Positions 9,125 to 17,957 of a stretch of 59,144 nt of DNA are shown piece by piece; within the stretch, counting starts at the first letter, position 1, and the number at the start of each line of letters is the position of its first letter. Origin of the DNA: Bacteroidota bacterium (GTDB lineage: Bacteria; Bacteroidota; Bacteroidia; Sphingobacteriales; Sphingobacteriaceae). Made by a program: the position numbers and the translations under genes. The stretch is taken from positions 1 to 59,144 of the forward strand of contig JAJYRG010000005.1 of the NCBI GenBank assembly GCA_021794195.1, written 5' to 3'. The notes beneath the pieces were generated by a model. It ran no database searches. It saw nothing but the letters and a program-made list of their open reading frames with translations, and was not told the DNA's origin.

Positions 9125-11497
9125 ATGAAAATACAAGAAGGATTTGTGAAGGAAGGAAGATCCTCGAAAAGGGAAACGCACCACACTGAGCTTGCCATTG
9201 TCGGTGGAGGGCTTTCGGGTGTGTGTACAGCAATAACAGCAGCACGTAAAGGGGTAAAAGTAACCTTGGTGCAGGATAGACCTGTGCTGGGTGGAAACTC
9301 TTCCAGTGAGGTACGTTTATGGATTTTGGGTGCAACGTCTCATATGGGCAATAATAATCGATGGAGCCGTGAGGGTGGGGTGATCGATGAAATATTGGTC
9401 GAAAACACTTATATCAATAAGGAAGGAAACCCATTGATATTTGATGCTATTCTATTGGATAAGGTAAAAGCGGAACCCAATATTACATTGTTGCTAAATA
9501 CAGCGGTATACGAAGTGGAGAAGATAGCAGAAGACACTATTGGCTCAATAACGGGGTTTTGTAGTCAAAATTCGACAGAATATATCATTCATGCGCCCCT
9601 GTTTTGCGATGCTTCGGGCGATGGTATCGTCGGTTTCCTTTCCGGTGCAGCCTTTAGGATGGGGGCGGAGAAACAAGAAGAATTTGGTGAAAAATTTGCG
9701 CCGACAGAAGAATATGGAGAGCTGTTGGGACACAGTATGTATTTCTATACTAAAGACACCGGACGGCCGGTGAAATATACCGCACCTGCATTTGCAATGG
9801 ATGTCTCGAAAGAGGTGCCGAAATTCAGGAAGTTCAATGCGAAAGAGCATGGTTGTCAGCTATGGTGGCTGGAGCATGGCGGACGTATGGATACCGTGCA
9901 CGATACCGAAAAGATCAAGTGGGATTTGTGGAAAGTCATTTATGGCGCTTGGGACTACGTCAAGAACTCGGGTAATTTTCCAGAGGCAGAAACATTGACC
10001 TTGGAGTGGGTGGGTACGATTCCCGGAAAACGGGAGAGCCGTCGTTTCGAAGGAGATTATATGATGCGCCAACAAGATATTGTCGAGCAGCGTGAGCATG
10101 AAGATGCAGTGGCTTACGGCGGATGGTCTATCGATCTGCACCCGGCAGATGGGGTGTTCAGCGAAAAACCGGGATGTAACCAATGGCATGGTAAAGGGAT
10201 ATACCAGATTCCCTACCGTTCGCTATATAGCAAAAACATCAAAAACTTATTCCTGGGCGGACGGTTGATCAGCGCAACACATGTTGCTTTTGCATCCACA
10301 CGAGTGATGGCTACAGCGGCACATATCGGACAAGCTATTGGTATGGCAGCATTCATTGCGAAAGAAAAAGGAGAAAGAGTAGAAGAGCTAGCGGATGTGG
10401 CACATCAGGGATCACAGATAACAAATCACGAATCACAAATCACGAGTCACGAATCCCAGTATCTTTATCCTCGTGATATCCTAACAGAAGGTTTTGTGCC
10501 AGACCTACAAAATGAGCTTCTCAAAGCCGGACAGCATATCCCAAAATTTGTATTACAGGACGATACAGACCTTGTGCAACGAGCGACACTTCGTGCTTCG
10601 AGTAGTTTCGAATTAGCCTCATTTGATGCAGATTTTGCCCTCCCGATTGATACGGCAGTGGCTCAGATGCTACCGTTGGAAGCAGGCAGCGTACCGGATA
10701 TCACTGTAGAGGTTGATGTAAAAGAAGATACGAACCTACAAGTGGAGCTGCGGAGCAGTAGCCGGACAGGAAATTATACGCCGGATGTCACACTGGAAAC
10801 CCAGACAATCCCGTTGCAAGAAGGAAGGCAAAAGGTAAAGCTGTCCTTCTTGGCAACGATGCAGGAGCAGGCGTATACTTTTCTTATTTTTCGTGAAAAC
10901 ACGGCGATATCATTATATCGTACAAATACGCGCGTCACAGGCATACTTACCACTTTTAATTTGATAAATAAGGCGGTATCGAATTTTGGAAAGCAGACTC
11001 CGCCAGAGGATATCGGTATGGAAGCGTTTGAGTTCTGGTGTCCGCAGCGTAGACCGGAGGGACAAAATCTGGCCATACAGATCGAGCCTGCTTTACAGCC
11101 GTTCGGCGCAGAACAGCTAAAAATAGGTGTCTATCGCCCCACGACGGCACCCAATGCATGGGTCGCTTCTCTGAAAGATAGAGAGCCTACGCTGAAAATA
11201 AGTTGGCAAGAACCAAAGGAAGTACGTCAGATAGACTTATTTTTCGACACGGATTACGATCATCCGATGGAAAGTGTCTTGATGGGGCATCCCGAAGATG
11301 TAATGGCGTTCTGTGTGAGAAATTATAAAATAGTAGATGATAAAGGTCGTGTGATTTTCGAAAAAGAAGGAAACTACCAAAGTATGAACCGAATTGAATT
11401 CGAACAGCCTGTTACAACAAGTGCGTTGACTATTATAGTCGATCACCCATCGGCAAATGTTCCGGCTTCTTTATTTTCTGTTCGTTGCTATAGCTAG
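9125..11497 (+). CDS. FAD-dependent oxidoreductase (FAD_oxidored family), cytoplasmic
   Basis: 790 residues without a signal peptide. The N-terminal dinucleotide-binding motif is AIVGGGLSGVCTAITAARKG near 26-45, followed by GGNSSSEVRLW, the typical start of the FAD_oxidored family. A second FAD-contact region lies near 375-410 (NLFLGGRLISATHVAFASTR, then GQAIGMAA). The last 300 residues are beta-rich and probably form an accessory domain. Between the FAD domain and this tail (about residues 430-446) a short tandem repeat SQITNHE/SQITSHE is inserted. The missing signal and the symporter gene 7 bp downstream suggest that it oxidises a small product after import. The substrate is unknown; members of this family occur often in Bacteroidota and Planctomycetota carbohydrate loci. 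Confidence 0.88.
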   Translation: MKIQEGFVKEGRSSKRETHHTELAIVGGGLSGVCTAITAARKGVKVTLVQDRPVLGGNSSSEVRLWILGATSHMGNNNRWSREGGVIDEILVENTYINKEGNPLIFDAILLDKVKAEPNITLLLNTAVYEVEKIAEDTIGSITGFCSQNSTEYIIHAPLFCDASGDGIVGFLSGAAFRMGAEKQEEFGEKFAPTEEYGELLGHSMYFYTKDTGRPVKYTAPAFAMDVSKEVPKFRKFNAKEHGCQLWWLEHGGRMDTVHDTEKIKWDLWKVIYGAWDYVKNSGNFPEAETLTLEWVGTIPGKRESRRFEGDYMMRQQDIVEQREHEDAVAYGGWSIDLHPADGVFSEKPGCNQWHGKGIYQIPYRSLYSKNIKNLFLGGRLISATHVAFASTRVMATAAHIGQAIGMAAFIAKEKGERVEELADVAHQGSQITNHESQITSHESQYLYPRDILTEGFVPDLQNELLKAGQHIPKFVLQDDTDLVQRATLRASSSFELASFDADFALPIDTAVAQMLPLEAGSVPDITVEVDVKEDTNLQVELRSSSRTGNYTPDVTLETQTIPLQEGRQKVKLSFLATMQEQAYTFLIFRENTAISLYRTNTRVTGILTTFNLINKAVSNFGKQTPPEDIGMEAFEFWCPQRRPEGQNLAIQIEPALQPFGAEQLKIGVYRPTTAPNAWVASLKDREPTLKISWQEPKEVRQIDLFFDTDYDHPMESVLMGHPEDVMAFCVRNYKIVDDKGRVIFEKEGNYQSMNRIEFEQPVTTSALTIIVDHPSANVPASLFSVRCYS
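10412..10459 (+). repeat. In-frame 21-bp tandem repeat inside the FAD oxidoreductase gene
   Basis: Two 21-bp units (10412-10432 and 10433-10453) encode SQITNHE and SQITSHE, followed by a partial third unit SQ. The repeated core at DNA level is AATCACGA. The repeat keeps the frame and falls between the catalytic domain and the beta-rich tail, so it is probably tolerated as a linker. Confidence 0.8.
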
Positions 11498-11503
11498 AAA
11501 AAG

Positions 11504-13177
11504 ATGGATATTTTAGATTATATCATTATGCTTGTTTTTACCGGCATTATTGTCATAGCTGGTTTATCTTTTGGAAAAACAGGTAATTCGATGAAATCGT
11601 ATTTTGCGGCGGGAGGAGCTGTGCCTTGGCGGATCAGCTCCCTGTCGTTGTTCATAAGCTTTTTTTCTGCAGGTACATTTGTTGTCTGGGGATCTATTGC
11701 TTATCAGCACGGTTTTGTAGCCATTGCCATTCAGATGACGATGTGTTTGGGAGGCTTAGCAGTCGGGATGTTTATTGCACCCGCCTGGCAGAAATCCCGT
11801 GCACTGACAGCGGCAGAATTCGTGTCTCGTCGGTTAGGTATCCGTGTCCAGAAGTTTTATAGCTATCTCATATTGCTGATTTCGTTGATGTATACTGGGG
11901 CTTTTCTTTATCCGGTAGCAAAAATTATCAACGTGTCAACCGGATTTTCTATCGAAGCTTGTATACTGGTACTAGGAATTCTTATCATTTTATATACGGT
12001 AGTCGGGGGGCTATGGGGAGTGATGATTACCGATGTCATTCAGTTTATTGTATTAACGGCTGCGGTCATCATCGTGGTGCCGTTAGCTTTTGATCGTATC
12101 GGTGGTGTGGGTGCATTGATTACCAATGCGCCGCCGGACTTTTTCAACGTAGTGAATGAAGAATATTCATGGCTTTTTCTGTTAGCATTTGCGATTTACA
12201 ATGGGATATTTATTGGGGGAAACTGGGCTTATGTGCAACGTTACACGACAGTTGATAGTCCAAAATCGGCCAGTAAAGTAGGGTATTTATTTGCAGGGCT
12301 TTATCTGATTAGTCCGTTTGTCTGGATGTTGCCACCCATGATTTACAGAATAGTTAATCCAGAATTGTCAGGCATAGAAAATGAAGGTGCTTATTTGATG
12401 ATGTGTAAAGAAGTGCTCCCAAAAGGGCTTATCGGATTGATGTTGGGCGGTATGGTATTTGCGACAGCAAGTTCGGTGAATACCACCTTAAATCTGGCAG
12501 CTGCAGTGTTTACAAACGATTTGTATAAATCTGTTAGACCCCATACCGAACCTAAAAAGTTAATGTGGGTTGCGAAGACAGCTGTAATAATATTTGGCAT
12601 CCTAACTATTTTGGTCGCGCTAATGGTGCCGTCAGCTGGAGGTATCGTAGAGATTGTATTGAGTGTAGGGGCGGTAACGGGCTGCTCACTGTATGGGCCA
12701 CCTATTTGGGCGCTGTTTTCCAAATATCATACGGGGCGCTCTATCCTATGGTGTACAATTTTGGGATTAACGATAAATGTATACTTTAAATTTTTACATC
12801 CTCTATTGATAGGCATTTCGTTGAGCAGAGCGGAGGAGATGTTAGTAGGTGCTATTATCCCTTTTGCATTGTTAGCGGGGTATGAGATATGGGCAAGAAG
12901 CCGAAAAGAAGTAGACCATGATTATACACATTATAAAGAAGAACAACTACGTATAGCAAATCAACTAGATGAAGAAACAGGAGAAGAAAGTAGTGAAGCA
13001 CAGAACCGTTACGGCTTGCTGGTGTTGGCAAGAACGATGGCGATCACTTCCATGATCTTTATTGCGTTAGCACTCTTTGCGGATTATAAAGCATTGTGGA
13101 TTACCTTAGCTATCGGTATTATTATAGGATTAGGATCATGGTTGATTTACCGTTTTATAAAAGAACCTATTTCATAA
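11504..13177 (+). CDS. Sodium:solute symporter family protein (SSS)
   Basis: 557 residues with about 13-14 hydrophobic segments. It begins with an outward-facing short N-terminus and TM1 (IIMLVFTGIIVIAGLSFG), followed by the SSS-typical loop SMKSYFAAGGAVPW. The core motif near TM5 and the extended GGLWGVMITDVIQFIVLTAA match the sodium/solute symporter signature region. A charged cytoplasmic stretch (about 465-505) precedes two last helices. Such proteins carry sugars, inositol, sialic acid, amino acids or similar small solutes with Na+. It is the last gene of the SusCD operon, 6 bp after the FAD oxidoreductase stop, so it is probably the inner membrane importer for the final breakdown product. 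Confidence 0.9.
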   Translation: MDILDYIIMLVFTGIIVIAGLSFGKTGNSMKSYFAAGGAVPWRISSLSLFISFFSAGTFVVWGSIAYQHGFVAIAIQMTMCLGGLAVGMFIAPAWQKSRALTAAEFVSRRLGIRVQKFYSYLILLISLMYTGAFLYPVAKIINVSTGFSIEACILVLGILIILYTVVGGLWGVMITDVIQFIVLTAAVIIVVPLAFDRIGGVGALITNAPPDFFNVVNEEYSWLFLLAFAIYNGIFIGGNWAYVQRYTTVDSPKSASKVGYLFAGLYLISPFVWMLPPMIYRIVNPELSGIENEGAYLMMCKEVLPKGLIGLMLGGMVFATASSVNTTLNLAAAVFTNDLYKSVRPHTEPKKLMWVAKTAVIIFGILTILVALMVPSAGGIVEIVLSVGAVTGCSLYGPPIWALFSKYHTGRSILWCTILGLTINVYFKFLHPLLIGISLSRAEEMLVGAIIPFALLAGYEIWARSRKEVDHDYTHYKEEQLRIANQLDEETGEESSEAQNRYGLLVLARTMAITSMIFIALALFADYKALWITLAIGIIIGLGSWLIYRFIKEPIS

Positions 13178-13192
13178 GATCTATAGCCTAAA

Positions 13193-14275
13193 TCAACGGA
13201 TAAAAGGCGGTTTTTTGACGATAGCTTTGACGTTTTTGTTTCGGATTTGGATGTAAATTTCAGTTCCGGTTTTTGAATACTCACTTTTTACATAACCCAG
13301 CCCTATGGATTTTTTTAAAGTAGGGGATTGAGTTCCTGAAGTAACTGTCCCAATTTTTTCACCTTCCTGATTTACGATAGTGTAATCTTTTCTGGGTACC
13401 CCTCTTTCTAAAAGCTCGAAACCAATCAGTTTGTTTTTTAACCCGGCTTCTTTTTCTGATTTCAAAGCTTCAGAGTTAATAAACTCTTTATTGAACTTTG
13501 TTACCCAGCCCAGTCCAGCTTCTAAAGGCGAAGTGCTTTCATCTATATCATTGCCATATAAACAAAACCCCATTTCCAAACGTAAAGTGTCTCTTGCACC
13601 TAAACCGGCAGGTTTGATATCGTATTTTCCCCCGGCTTCAAATATGGCATCCCATACTTTTTTTGCATTTTTATTTTCTACATAGATTTCAAATCCTCCA
13701 GCCCCAGTATATCCTGTCGCAGATATAATTGCATTTTCCGCTCCGGCAAAATTTCCTTTTACAAAGGTGTAATATTCCATTTTCGGAAGGTCAAACTCTG
13801 TCAAATTATTAATTGCGTTTGCCGCGTTTGGACCTTGCACTGCAAATAAAGATAGTGTATCGCTGATGTCGGAAACCTTTACACCGTGTTGGTTATGTTT
13901 CTGAATCCAGTCCAAACACTTTTGAGTATTAGAAGCATTAACTACTAAAAGATATTCATTATCATCTAACTGATAGGTAAGGAAGTCATCGATGATACCG
14001 CCGGTTTTATTTGGAAAGTAAGCATATTGAATTTTTCCCGTATGTAGCCGCGATACATCGTTAGAAGATAAAAGCTGAAGAAGTTCAAGTGCTTTTTCTC
14101 CTTTAAATAAGATTTCGCCCATGTGGCTAACATCAAACACGCCTACACTTTTTCGTACAGCTTCATGTTCATCTTTGATGCCTGAATAGTGAATGGGGAG
14201 GTTAAACCCTGCAAACTCAACCATTTTTGCACCGAGAGCGGCGTGATGTTCTGAAAGGATCGTGTTTTTACTCAT
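13193..14275 (-). CDS. gcvT: Aminomethyltransferase, glycine cleavage system T protein
   Basis: 360 residues, normal for GcvT. Near the N-terminus it has HHAALGAKMVEFAGFNLPIHY and GVFDVSHMGEI, the folate-binding family signature. Further on are FAVQGPNA, ISATGYTGAGGFEIYV, GLGARDTLRLEMGFCLYGND and, near the C-terminus, TSGTQSPTLKKSIGLGYV. The enzyme takes the aminomethyl group from the lipoyl arm of GcvH and gives methylenetetrahydrofolate and ammonia in the cytoplasm. It is transcribed alone here, converging with the symporter gene, whose stop lies 15 bp away. GcvH and GcvP must be elsewhere. Confidence 0.96.
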   Translation of the reverse strand: MSKNTILSEHHAALGAKMVEFAGFNLPIHYSGIKDEHEAVRKSVGVFDVSHMGEILFKGEKALELLQLLSSNDVSRLHTGKIQYAYFPNKTGGIIDDFLTYQLDDNEYLLVVNASNTQKCLDWIQKHNQHGVKVSDISDTLSLFAVQGPNAANAINNLTEFDLPKMEYYTFVKGNFAGAENAIISATGYTGAGGFEIYVENKNAKKVWDAIFEAGGKYDIKPAGLGARDTLRLEMGFCLYGNDIDESTSPLEAGLGWVTKFNKEFINSEALKSEKEAGLKNKLIGFELLERGVPRKDYTIVNQEGEKIGTVTSGTQSPTLKKSIGLGYVKSEYSKTGTEIYIQIRNKNVKAIVKKPPFIR

Positions 14276-14412
14276 TCTTTTAAATACTTAAAAATCGATA
14301 GTTGTAAAAATAGCAATAAAATTGTGTATTCCCGTAAAGACAGTTTAATCCGAGTTTTAATAAGAAAAGTGAAGAGCTCCTTGGAAGTGTTTTCTCTGTC
14401 TATCACCTTATA

Positions 14413-14784
14413 TCAGCCGATCTTTTTTAATGTGTCGACGATGTCTTCCATTTTGTCGTCAATCTGTTTCGAAAACCATATTTGATCAAAAGCACCTCCG
14501 CCTATTATTGTTTGTTCCCCTTGCCAAGACACTTTTGCAATTGAAAAGAAGTAATAGTTTTCAACTACAATATATGTATTCATGATTTTTTGTATCATTT
14601 CATCACCATACAGGGTCATCGCTAATTGGTAGGCATCTTCATGCTTTACTCCCAATTCTTTTTTGAGTGTAGAAGTAGCTTTTTTTCTCAGTACCGATCG
14701 TATTTCGTCTTTGGTAGGATTCAACGCAAAGGAAGCCATCATTATGGCCAAAAGTATAATAGCAAAGATTCTCTTTCCGCTCAT
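14413..14784 (-). CDS. Small exported protein, function unknown (DUF4359-like at most)
   Basis: 123 residues. It begins with a charged start and a hydrophobic leader (RIFAIILLAIMMASFALNP) that could be a signal peptide or membrane anchor. The rest is soluble-looking: a helical region (EDAYQLAMTLYGDEMIQKIMN) and a short beta-rich part (NYYFFSIAKVSWQGEQTIIGGG) before an acidic C-terminal helix. The arrangement recalls DUF4359-type proteins, but I could not confirm this. It is a single gene with no obvious partner; the neighbour at 14847 is also an exported protein on the same strand, 62 bp upstream. Confidence 0.65.
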   Translation of the reverse strand: MSGKRIFAIILLAIMMASFALNPTKDEIRSVLRKKATSTLKKELGVKHEDAYQLAMTLYGDEMIQKIMNTYIVVENYYFFSIAKVSWQGEQTIIGGGAFDQIWFSKQIDDKMEDIVDTLKKIG

Positions 14785-14846
14785 GCTACAAAGCTACGTA
14801 TTGTAATCGAATAATTTTGTAGTTAAAACTGCAAGTGTAATCCAAT

Positions 14847-15566
14847 TTATAAAGGATCAATTTGAAATACAGCGTCTATCTGACAAGTCATTTTCATAGG
14901 CTTGATGTCTATATTCAAGGGAGTTGATTCTACAGCCATATCCGCAGATTCGGCATATGCCATTTGTGTTCTCGGCATAATACTGTTGTTAAAACTCTTA
15001 TTATCGCTAATGAGGAGCGTTTTTACAATTTTATTGTCACTGGCTTTTGCCAATATTTCAGCACTTTCCATAGCATCTTTTACGGCTTCGATTTGTAAGT
15101 TTTTCTGGATTTCCTTTTTATTGCTGTGTTCATATTCATTGATAGAAGTGCTTTGGATACCTTTTGGGTTTACCCCGTCAAAAAGATCACTGATACCGTG
15201 TAGATTCGTTACTTTTATGCGGTATTGTCGGGCTTGAAGTAGATCTTCTTTCTTTCTTTTTTTATCTTCTTTGTAATTATAACTATATATATTCTGAATG
15301 GTGAAGTCTTCTTTTCCAACCCCTATTTTCATGGCAGATTCATAGAGCTGTTTTTCCAATTCATCGATCGTTACTTTTTTTCGCAGATTACCATCTTCGT
15401 AAAACTCTTTGAGGGAAACCGATAGGTATACAATATCCGGCGTTACTTCAGTTTCAGCATAGCCTTTTGTAGTGATCGTAGGAACTGAAGAAGGAGTGAT
15501 GTTTTGAGCTTGAGCCCATGAAAGGGTAAGCAGAAGTAAAAGGGGGGTAAGTATTCTAGCTGTCAT
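14847..15566 (-). CDS. SIMPL domain (DUF541) periplasmic protein
   Basis: 239 residues with a clean signal peptide (LLLLLTLSWAQAQN). The mature part begins with VPTITTKGYAETEVTPDIV, the usual opening of SIMPL proteins. It continues with a helix for the oligomer core (VTIDELEKQLYESAMKIG), the phrase DFTIQNIYSYNY, and AVKDAMESAEILAKASD near 165-180. SIMPL proteins such as BP26 and YggE are periplasmic and form ring-shaped oligomers, and YggE is linked to oxidative stress defence. No precise reaction is known for the family. The gene stands alone; its start is 224 bp from the divergent cupin gene. Confidence 0.9.
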   Translation of the reverse strand: MTARILTPLLLLLTLSWAQAQNITPSSVPTITTKGYAETEVTPDIVYLSVSLKEFYEDGNLRKKVTIDELEKQLYESAMKIGVGKEDFTIQNIYSYNYKEDKKRKKEDLLQARQYRIKVTNLHGISDLFDGVNPKGIQSTSINEYEHSNKKEIQKNLQIEAVKDAMESAEILAKASDNKIVKTLLISDNKSFNNSIMPRTQMAYAESADMAVESTPLNIDIKPMKMTCQIDAVFQIDPL

Positions 15567-15790
15567 AGTATTTTTATTTAGTTGTTTTTCAATAGACGTG
15601 CCAAATGCAAAAAGGTTTAAGAAATAGATAGTAAAAGTAAAGGAAATGATGACAAGGTAAATACGCTTTAAGCGCAGAATGCTTTAACAACCCATTTGCA
15701 AACTGCCAACTACTTATAAAGTGACACTTGATTGACGGTTGTGTGGTTATAATCTTAGTAGTTTAGAGGCGTCACAAATAAAAAAACGAA

Positions 15791-16135
15791 ATGAAAGTAG
15801 CATCTTTAAAGAAAGATATTCAATATAACGAGTCAAAACCGGCAATTCAGGTTTTGTTGGAGACACAGTCTGGGAAAGAGATACGTATTGCTTTCAAAGA
15901 GGGGCAAATAATGAAAGAGCATAAAACACCTTTTCCTATAGTAGTAGAAATATATGAAGGGGATATAGACTTCGGAGTAAATGGGGAAATCCATAACTTA
16001 AAAAGTGGGGAGCTTATTTCTCTCGATGGAGGGGTCCCACATGATCTAAAAGCGAATGCCCAGAGTATAGTCCGTTTGAGTTTAAATAGCTCCGATTCTA
16101 TAAAAAGAGTTGAAAATGTCGTTAAAGGGTCGTAG
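15791..16135 (+). CDS. Small single-domain cupin protein
   Basis: 114 residues forming one cupin barrel. The first motif (IAFKEGQIMKEHKTPFPIVVEI) has one His and a Glu. It is followed by YEGDIDFGVNGEIHNLKSGE and the second motif with Asp and His in LDGGVPHDLKA. Only part of the usual His-His-Glu-His metal set is present, so metal binding is uncertain. Such proteins are often annotated as cupin_2 or AraC-arm-like proteins of unknown role. It is transcribed alone and converges with a membrane protein gene at 16196. Confidence 0.8.
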   Translation: MKVASLKKDIQYNESKPAIQVLLETQSGKEIRIAFKEGQIMKEHKTPFPIVVEIYEGDIDFGVNGEIHNLKSGELISLDGGVPHDLKANAQSIVRLSLNSSDSIKRVENVVKGS

Positions 16136-16195
16136 AACACAGAGGAAAATGTTTTCTACTGCATTCTATGCAAGAAGTCCTTTGCTCTAAAATGC

Positions 16196-16486
16196 TCAAA
16201 CATACTGATTACTAAGCTCCCAAAAGCTTTTGAAAAAAGAGGCGAAAATAAGGATAAGTATTACATAGATAATTATACTTATTAGAATAAGTAGAAGAGC
16301 TGCTTTAGAAAAATTTCTTCTCGTGAGGTTCGCATCCGAACCGAAAGCCCATACAAACAGCATGATAAGGCCTATTAAAGGGAGGCTTGCCACAAATAAT
16401 GTGATTGCCCAATCTACCACACTCATTTCTTTTCTGGGCTGAAGAGGCTCTTGTGGAGGAGTAATTTCTGCGTGTGTTTGTTCCAT
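16196..16486 (-). CDS. Small membrane protein with two transmembrane helices, function unknown
   Basis: 96 residues. A polar N-terminus rich in Pro, Glu and Gln (EITPPQEPLQPRKEMSVVDW) is followed by TM1 (LFVASLPLIGLIMLFVWAFG), a short positive loop (NLTRRNFSKA) and TM2 (LLLILISIIIYVILILIF). The layout resembles small interaction-type membrane proteins of Bacteroidota that carry two TM helices after a charged tail. No enzyme motif is present. It ends 60 bp before the start side of recO on the same strand (recO stop at 16547 is upstream in map order but downstream of nothing), so the two may not be co-transcribed. Confidence 0.65.
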   Translation of the reverse strand: MEQTHAEITPPQEPLQPRKEMSVVDWAITLFVASLPLIGLIMLFVWAFGSDANLTRRNFSKAALLLILISIIIYVILILIFASFFKSFWELSNQYV

Positions 16487-16546
16487 AACTATTCTCTTTG
16501 TTTATAACCAAGTGTTTACAAGGTAAGAAAAAAGAAATTGTTTTAA

Positions 16547-17266
16547 TTACTCAAACACATCTTTTAAAATATTTAAAGACTTGACTTCTCCGAAATTGTC
16601 TATATGGAGGTGATAAAATTTCAACAGCAATTCTAACAGTTGTAAACGGACTGTTTTTGAATACCCTAGAGTATGCACTTCTTGATAATTTGTTGTAATC
16701 AACTGATTAAAGTAAGCTGTTAAAGAACCGTCGCTGAAATCAGGGTGTGGGGGCATCCATGAAGTGAAAATTCCTAACCGCAGATCAAAGTAATGGGGGG
16801 AGACAGAAGGGGTTGGGCCAAAGCCCAATAATCTGCTAAGTTTCATTAAAAAAACTAAATGAAAATCGCTGTATTTTTTTTCTTTCGTTTCTAACCAAAG
16901 GATAGAGTTATATATAAATTTGAATAAAGCCGGATCGGCTTCCTGGCTTTTCAAAACTTTATATAAAACTTCATTTAAAAACAATAAGATGGAAGATTTT
17001 GATATATCATGTGCATTATTATGCTGTAAGTGGGCGAGAGATACTTCGCGGATTCTTTCGAGCTTATTTGTGTTTCTATGATAGACTTCTAAATCCAGTA
17101 GTTGTAACCCCCGGAAAAGATTATCTTTAATTTTTGATTTTGTCTTGTGAAGCCCTTGAACCAAATAATGTTGTATGCCAAATTCTTCTGTGTAAATATG
17201 CGCTATTAACCCGGAATTTTTGTATTTTACCGTTCGAATAGCTATTCCTCTTGTTTTATAAATCAT
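16547..17266 (-). CDS. recO: DNA repair protein RecO
   Basis: 239 residues, typical length. The N-terminal OB-fold has YKTRGIAIRTVKYKNSGLIA and IYTEEFGIQHYLVQGLHKTK, the usual RecO start. The C-terminal helical domain includes FLNEVLYKVLKSQEADPALF and the phrase LMKLSRLLGFGPTPS. The zinc-binding cysteines found in some RecO proteins are absent, as is common in this phylum. RecO works with RecR to load RecA on SSB-coated gaps. The gene is divergent from rpmB, with about 160 bp between their starts. Confidence 0.93.
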   Translation of the reverse strand: MIYKTRGIAIRTVKYKNSGLIAHIYTEEFGIQHYLVQGLHKTKSKIKDNLFRGLQLLDLEVYHRNTNKLERIREVSLAHLQHNNAHDISKSSILLFLNEVLYKVLKSQEADPALFKFIYNSILWLETKEKKYSDFHLVFLMKLSRLLGFGPTPSVSPHYFDLRLGIFTSWMPPHPDFSDGSLTAYFNQLITTNYQEVHTLGYSKTVRLQLLELLLKFYHLHIDNFGEVKSLNILKDVFE

Positions 17267-17321
17267 AACCGTATGAGCTGAGGCAAGATAGTTGAAATAA
17301 TTATTATGAGAAAATAATTAA

Positions 17322-17329
17322 TATCTTTG
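17322..17329 (+). promoter_or_regulatory. Bacteroidota-type -7 promoter element for rpmB-rpmG-DUF4295
   Basis: TATCTTTG matches the TAnnTTTG -7 consensus of Bacteroidota exactly. It lies 98 bp before the rpmB ATG and points toward it. A TTG at 17292-17294 is the nearest -33 candidate, but its spacing (27 bp) is longer than usual. Confidence 0.55.
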
Positions 17330-17426
17330 GATCTAAGATATTTTTTATGGATATTTGCAAACTCTTTGGGTAGAGTCTCTTTGGAAGATAAGAGTAACTG
17401 TTGAAAAATATTTAAAGTCATATATC

Positions 17427-17660
17427 ATGTCTAGAACTTGTGATTTAACTAAAAAGAAGGCGTTGGTCGGCAATAAAGTTTCGCATTCAAATTCGAAAAC
17501 CAAACGCAGGTTTTATCCGAATTTGCAAACAAAGCGTTTCTATATTCCAGAAGAAGATTCTTGGATAACTTTAAAAGTATCTACTTCTGCATTGAAAACG
17601 ATCAATAAGATCGGTATTTCTGCGGCCTTAGATAGATATGCTAAGAAAGGTTCTATTTAG
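17427..17660 (+). CDS. rpmB: 50S ribosomal protein L28
   Basis: 77 residues when started at the ATG that gives MSRTCDLTKKKALVGNKVSH. An upstream in-frame start at 17355 would add 24 residues with no match to the family. The family pattern is clear: CDLT..K.ALVGN.VSHSN.KTKRRFYPNLQ, then the C-terminal VSTSALKTINKIG. L28 is a core part of the large ribosomal subunit. It is the first gene of a unit with rpmG and a DUF4295 gene, a conserved order in Bacteroidota. Confidence 0.96.
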   Translation: MSRTCDLTKKKALVGNKVSHSNSKTKRRFYPNLQTKRFYIPEEDSWITLKVSTSALKTINKIGISAALDRYAKKGSI

Positions 17661-17718
17661 AACTCAGTTTATATAATTAAGCGGGTTCTCAAGTTTAATA
17701 ATATTAAAAATATAAGTC

Positions 17719-17901
17719 ATGGCCAAAAAAGGTAATAGGGTACAAGTTATTTTAGAATGTACAGAGCAGAAGGAGAGTGGGCTGCCGGGGATGTCTCGTT
17801 ATATCACTACTAAGAATAAGAAAAACACCACTGAAAGACTTGAGCTGAAAAAGTACAATCCTATTTTGAAAAAAATAACTCTACATAAAGAGATTAAGTA
17901 A
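17719..17901 (+). CDS. rpmG: 50S ribosomal protein L33
   Basis: 60 residues: [18 protein letters not shown], then [23 protein letters not shown] and a C-terminal LHKEIK. This is the standard L33 sequence. It carries one Cys rather than the four of zinc-binding L33, so this is the zinc-free type. The gene starts 58 bp after rpmB. Confidence 0.96.
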   Translation: MAKKGNRVQVILECTEQKESGLPGMSRYITTKNKKNTTERLELKKYNPILKKITLHKEIK

Positions 17902-17957
17902 TAACTCCGATACGTCTAATATAAAGAGTTTAGATGTATTAGATAAAAAATAATATT

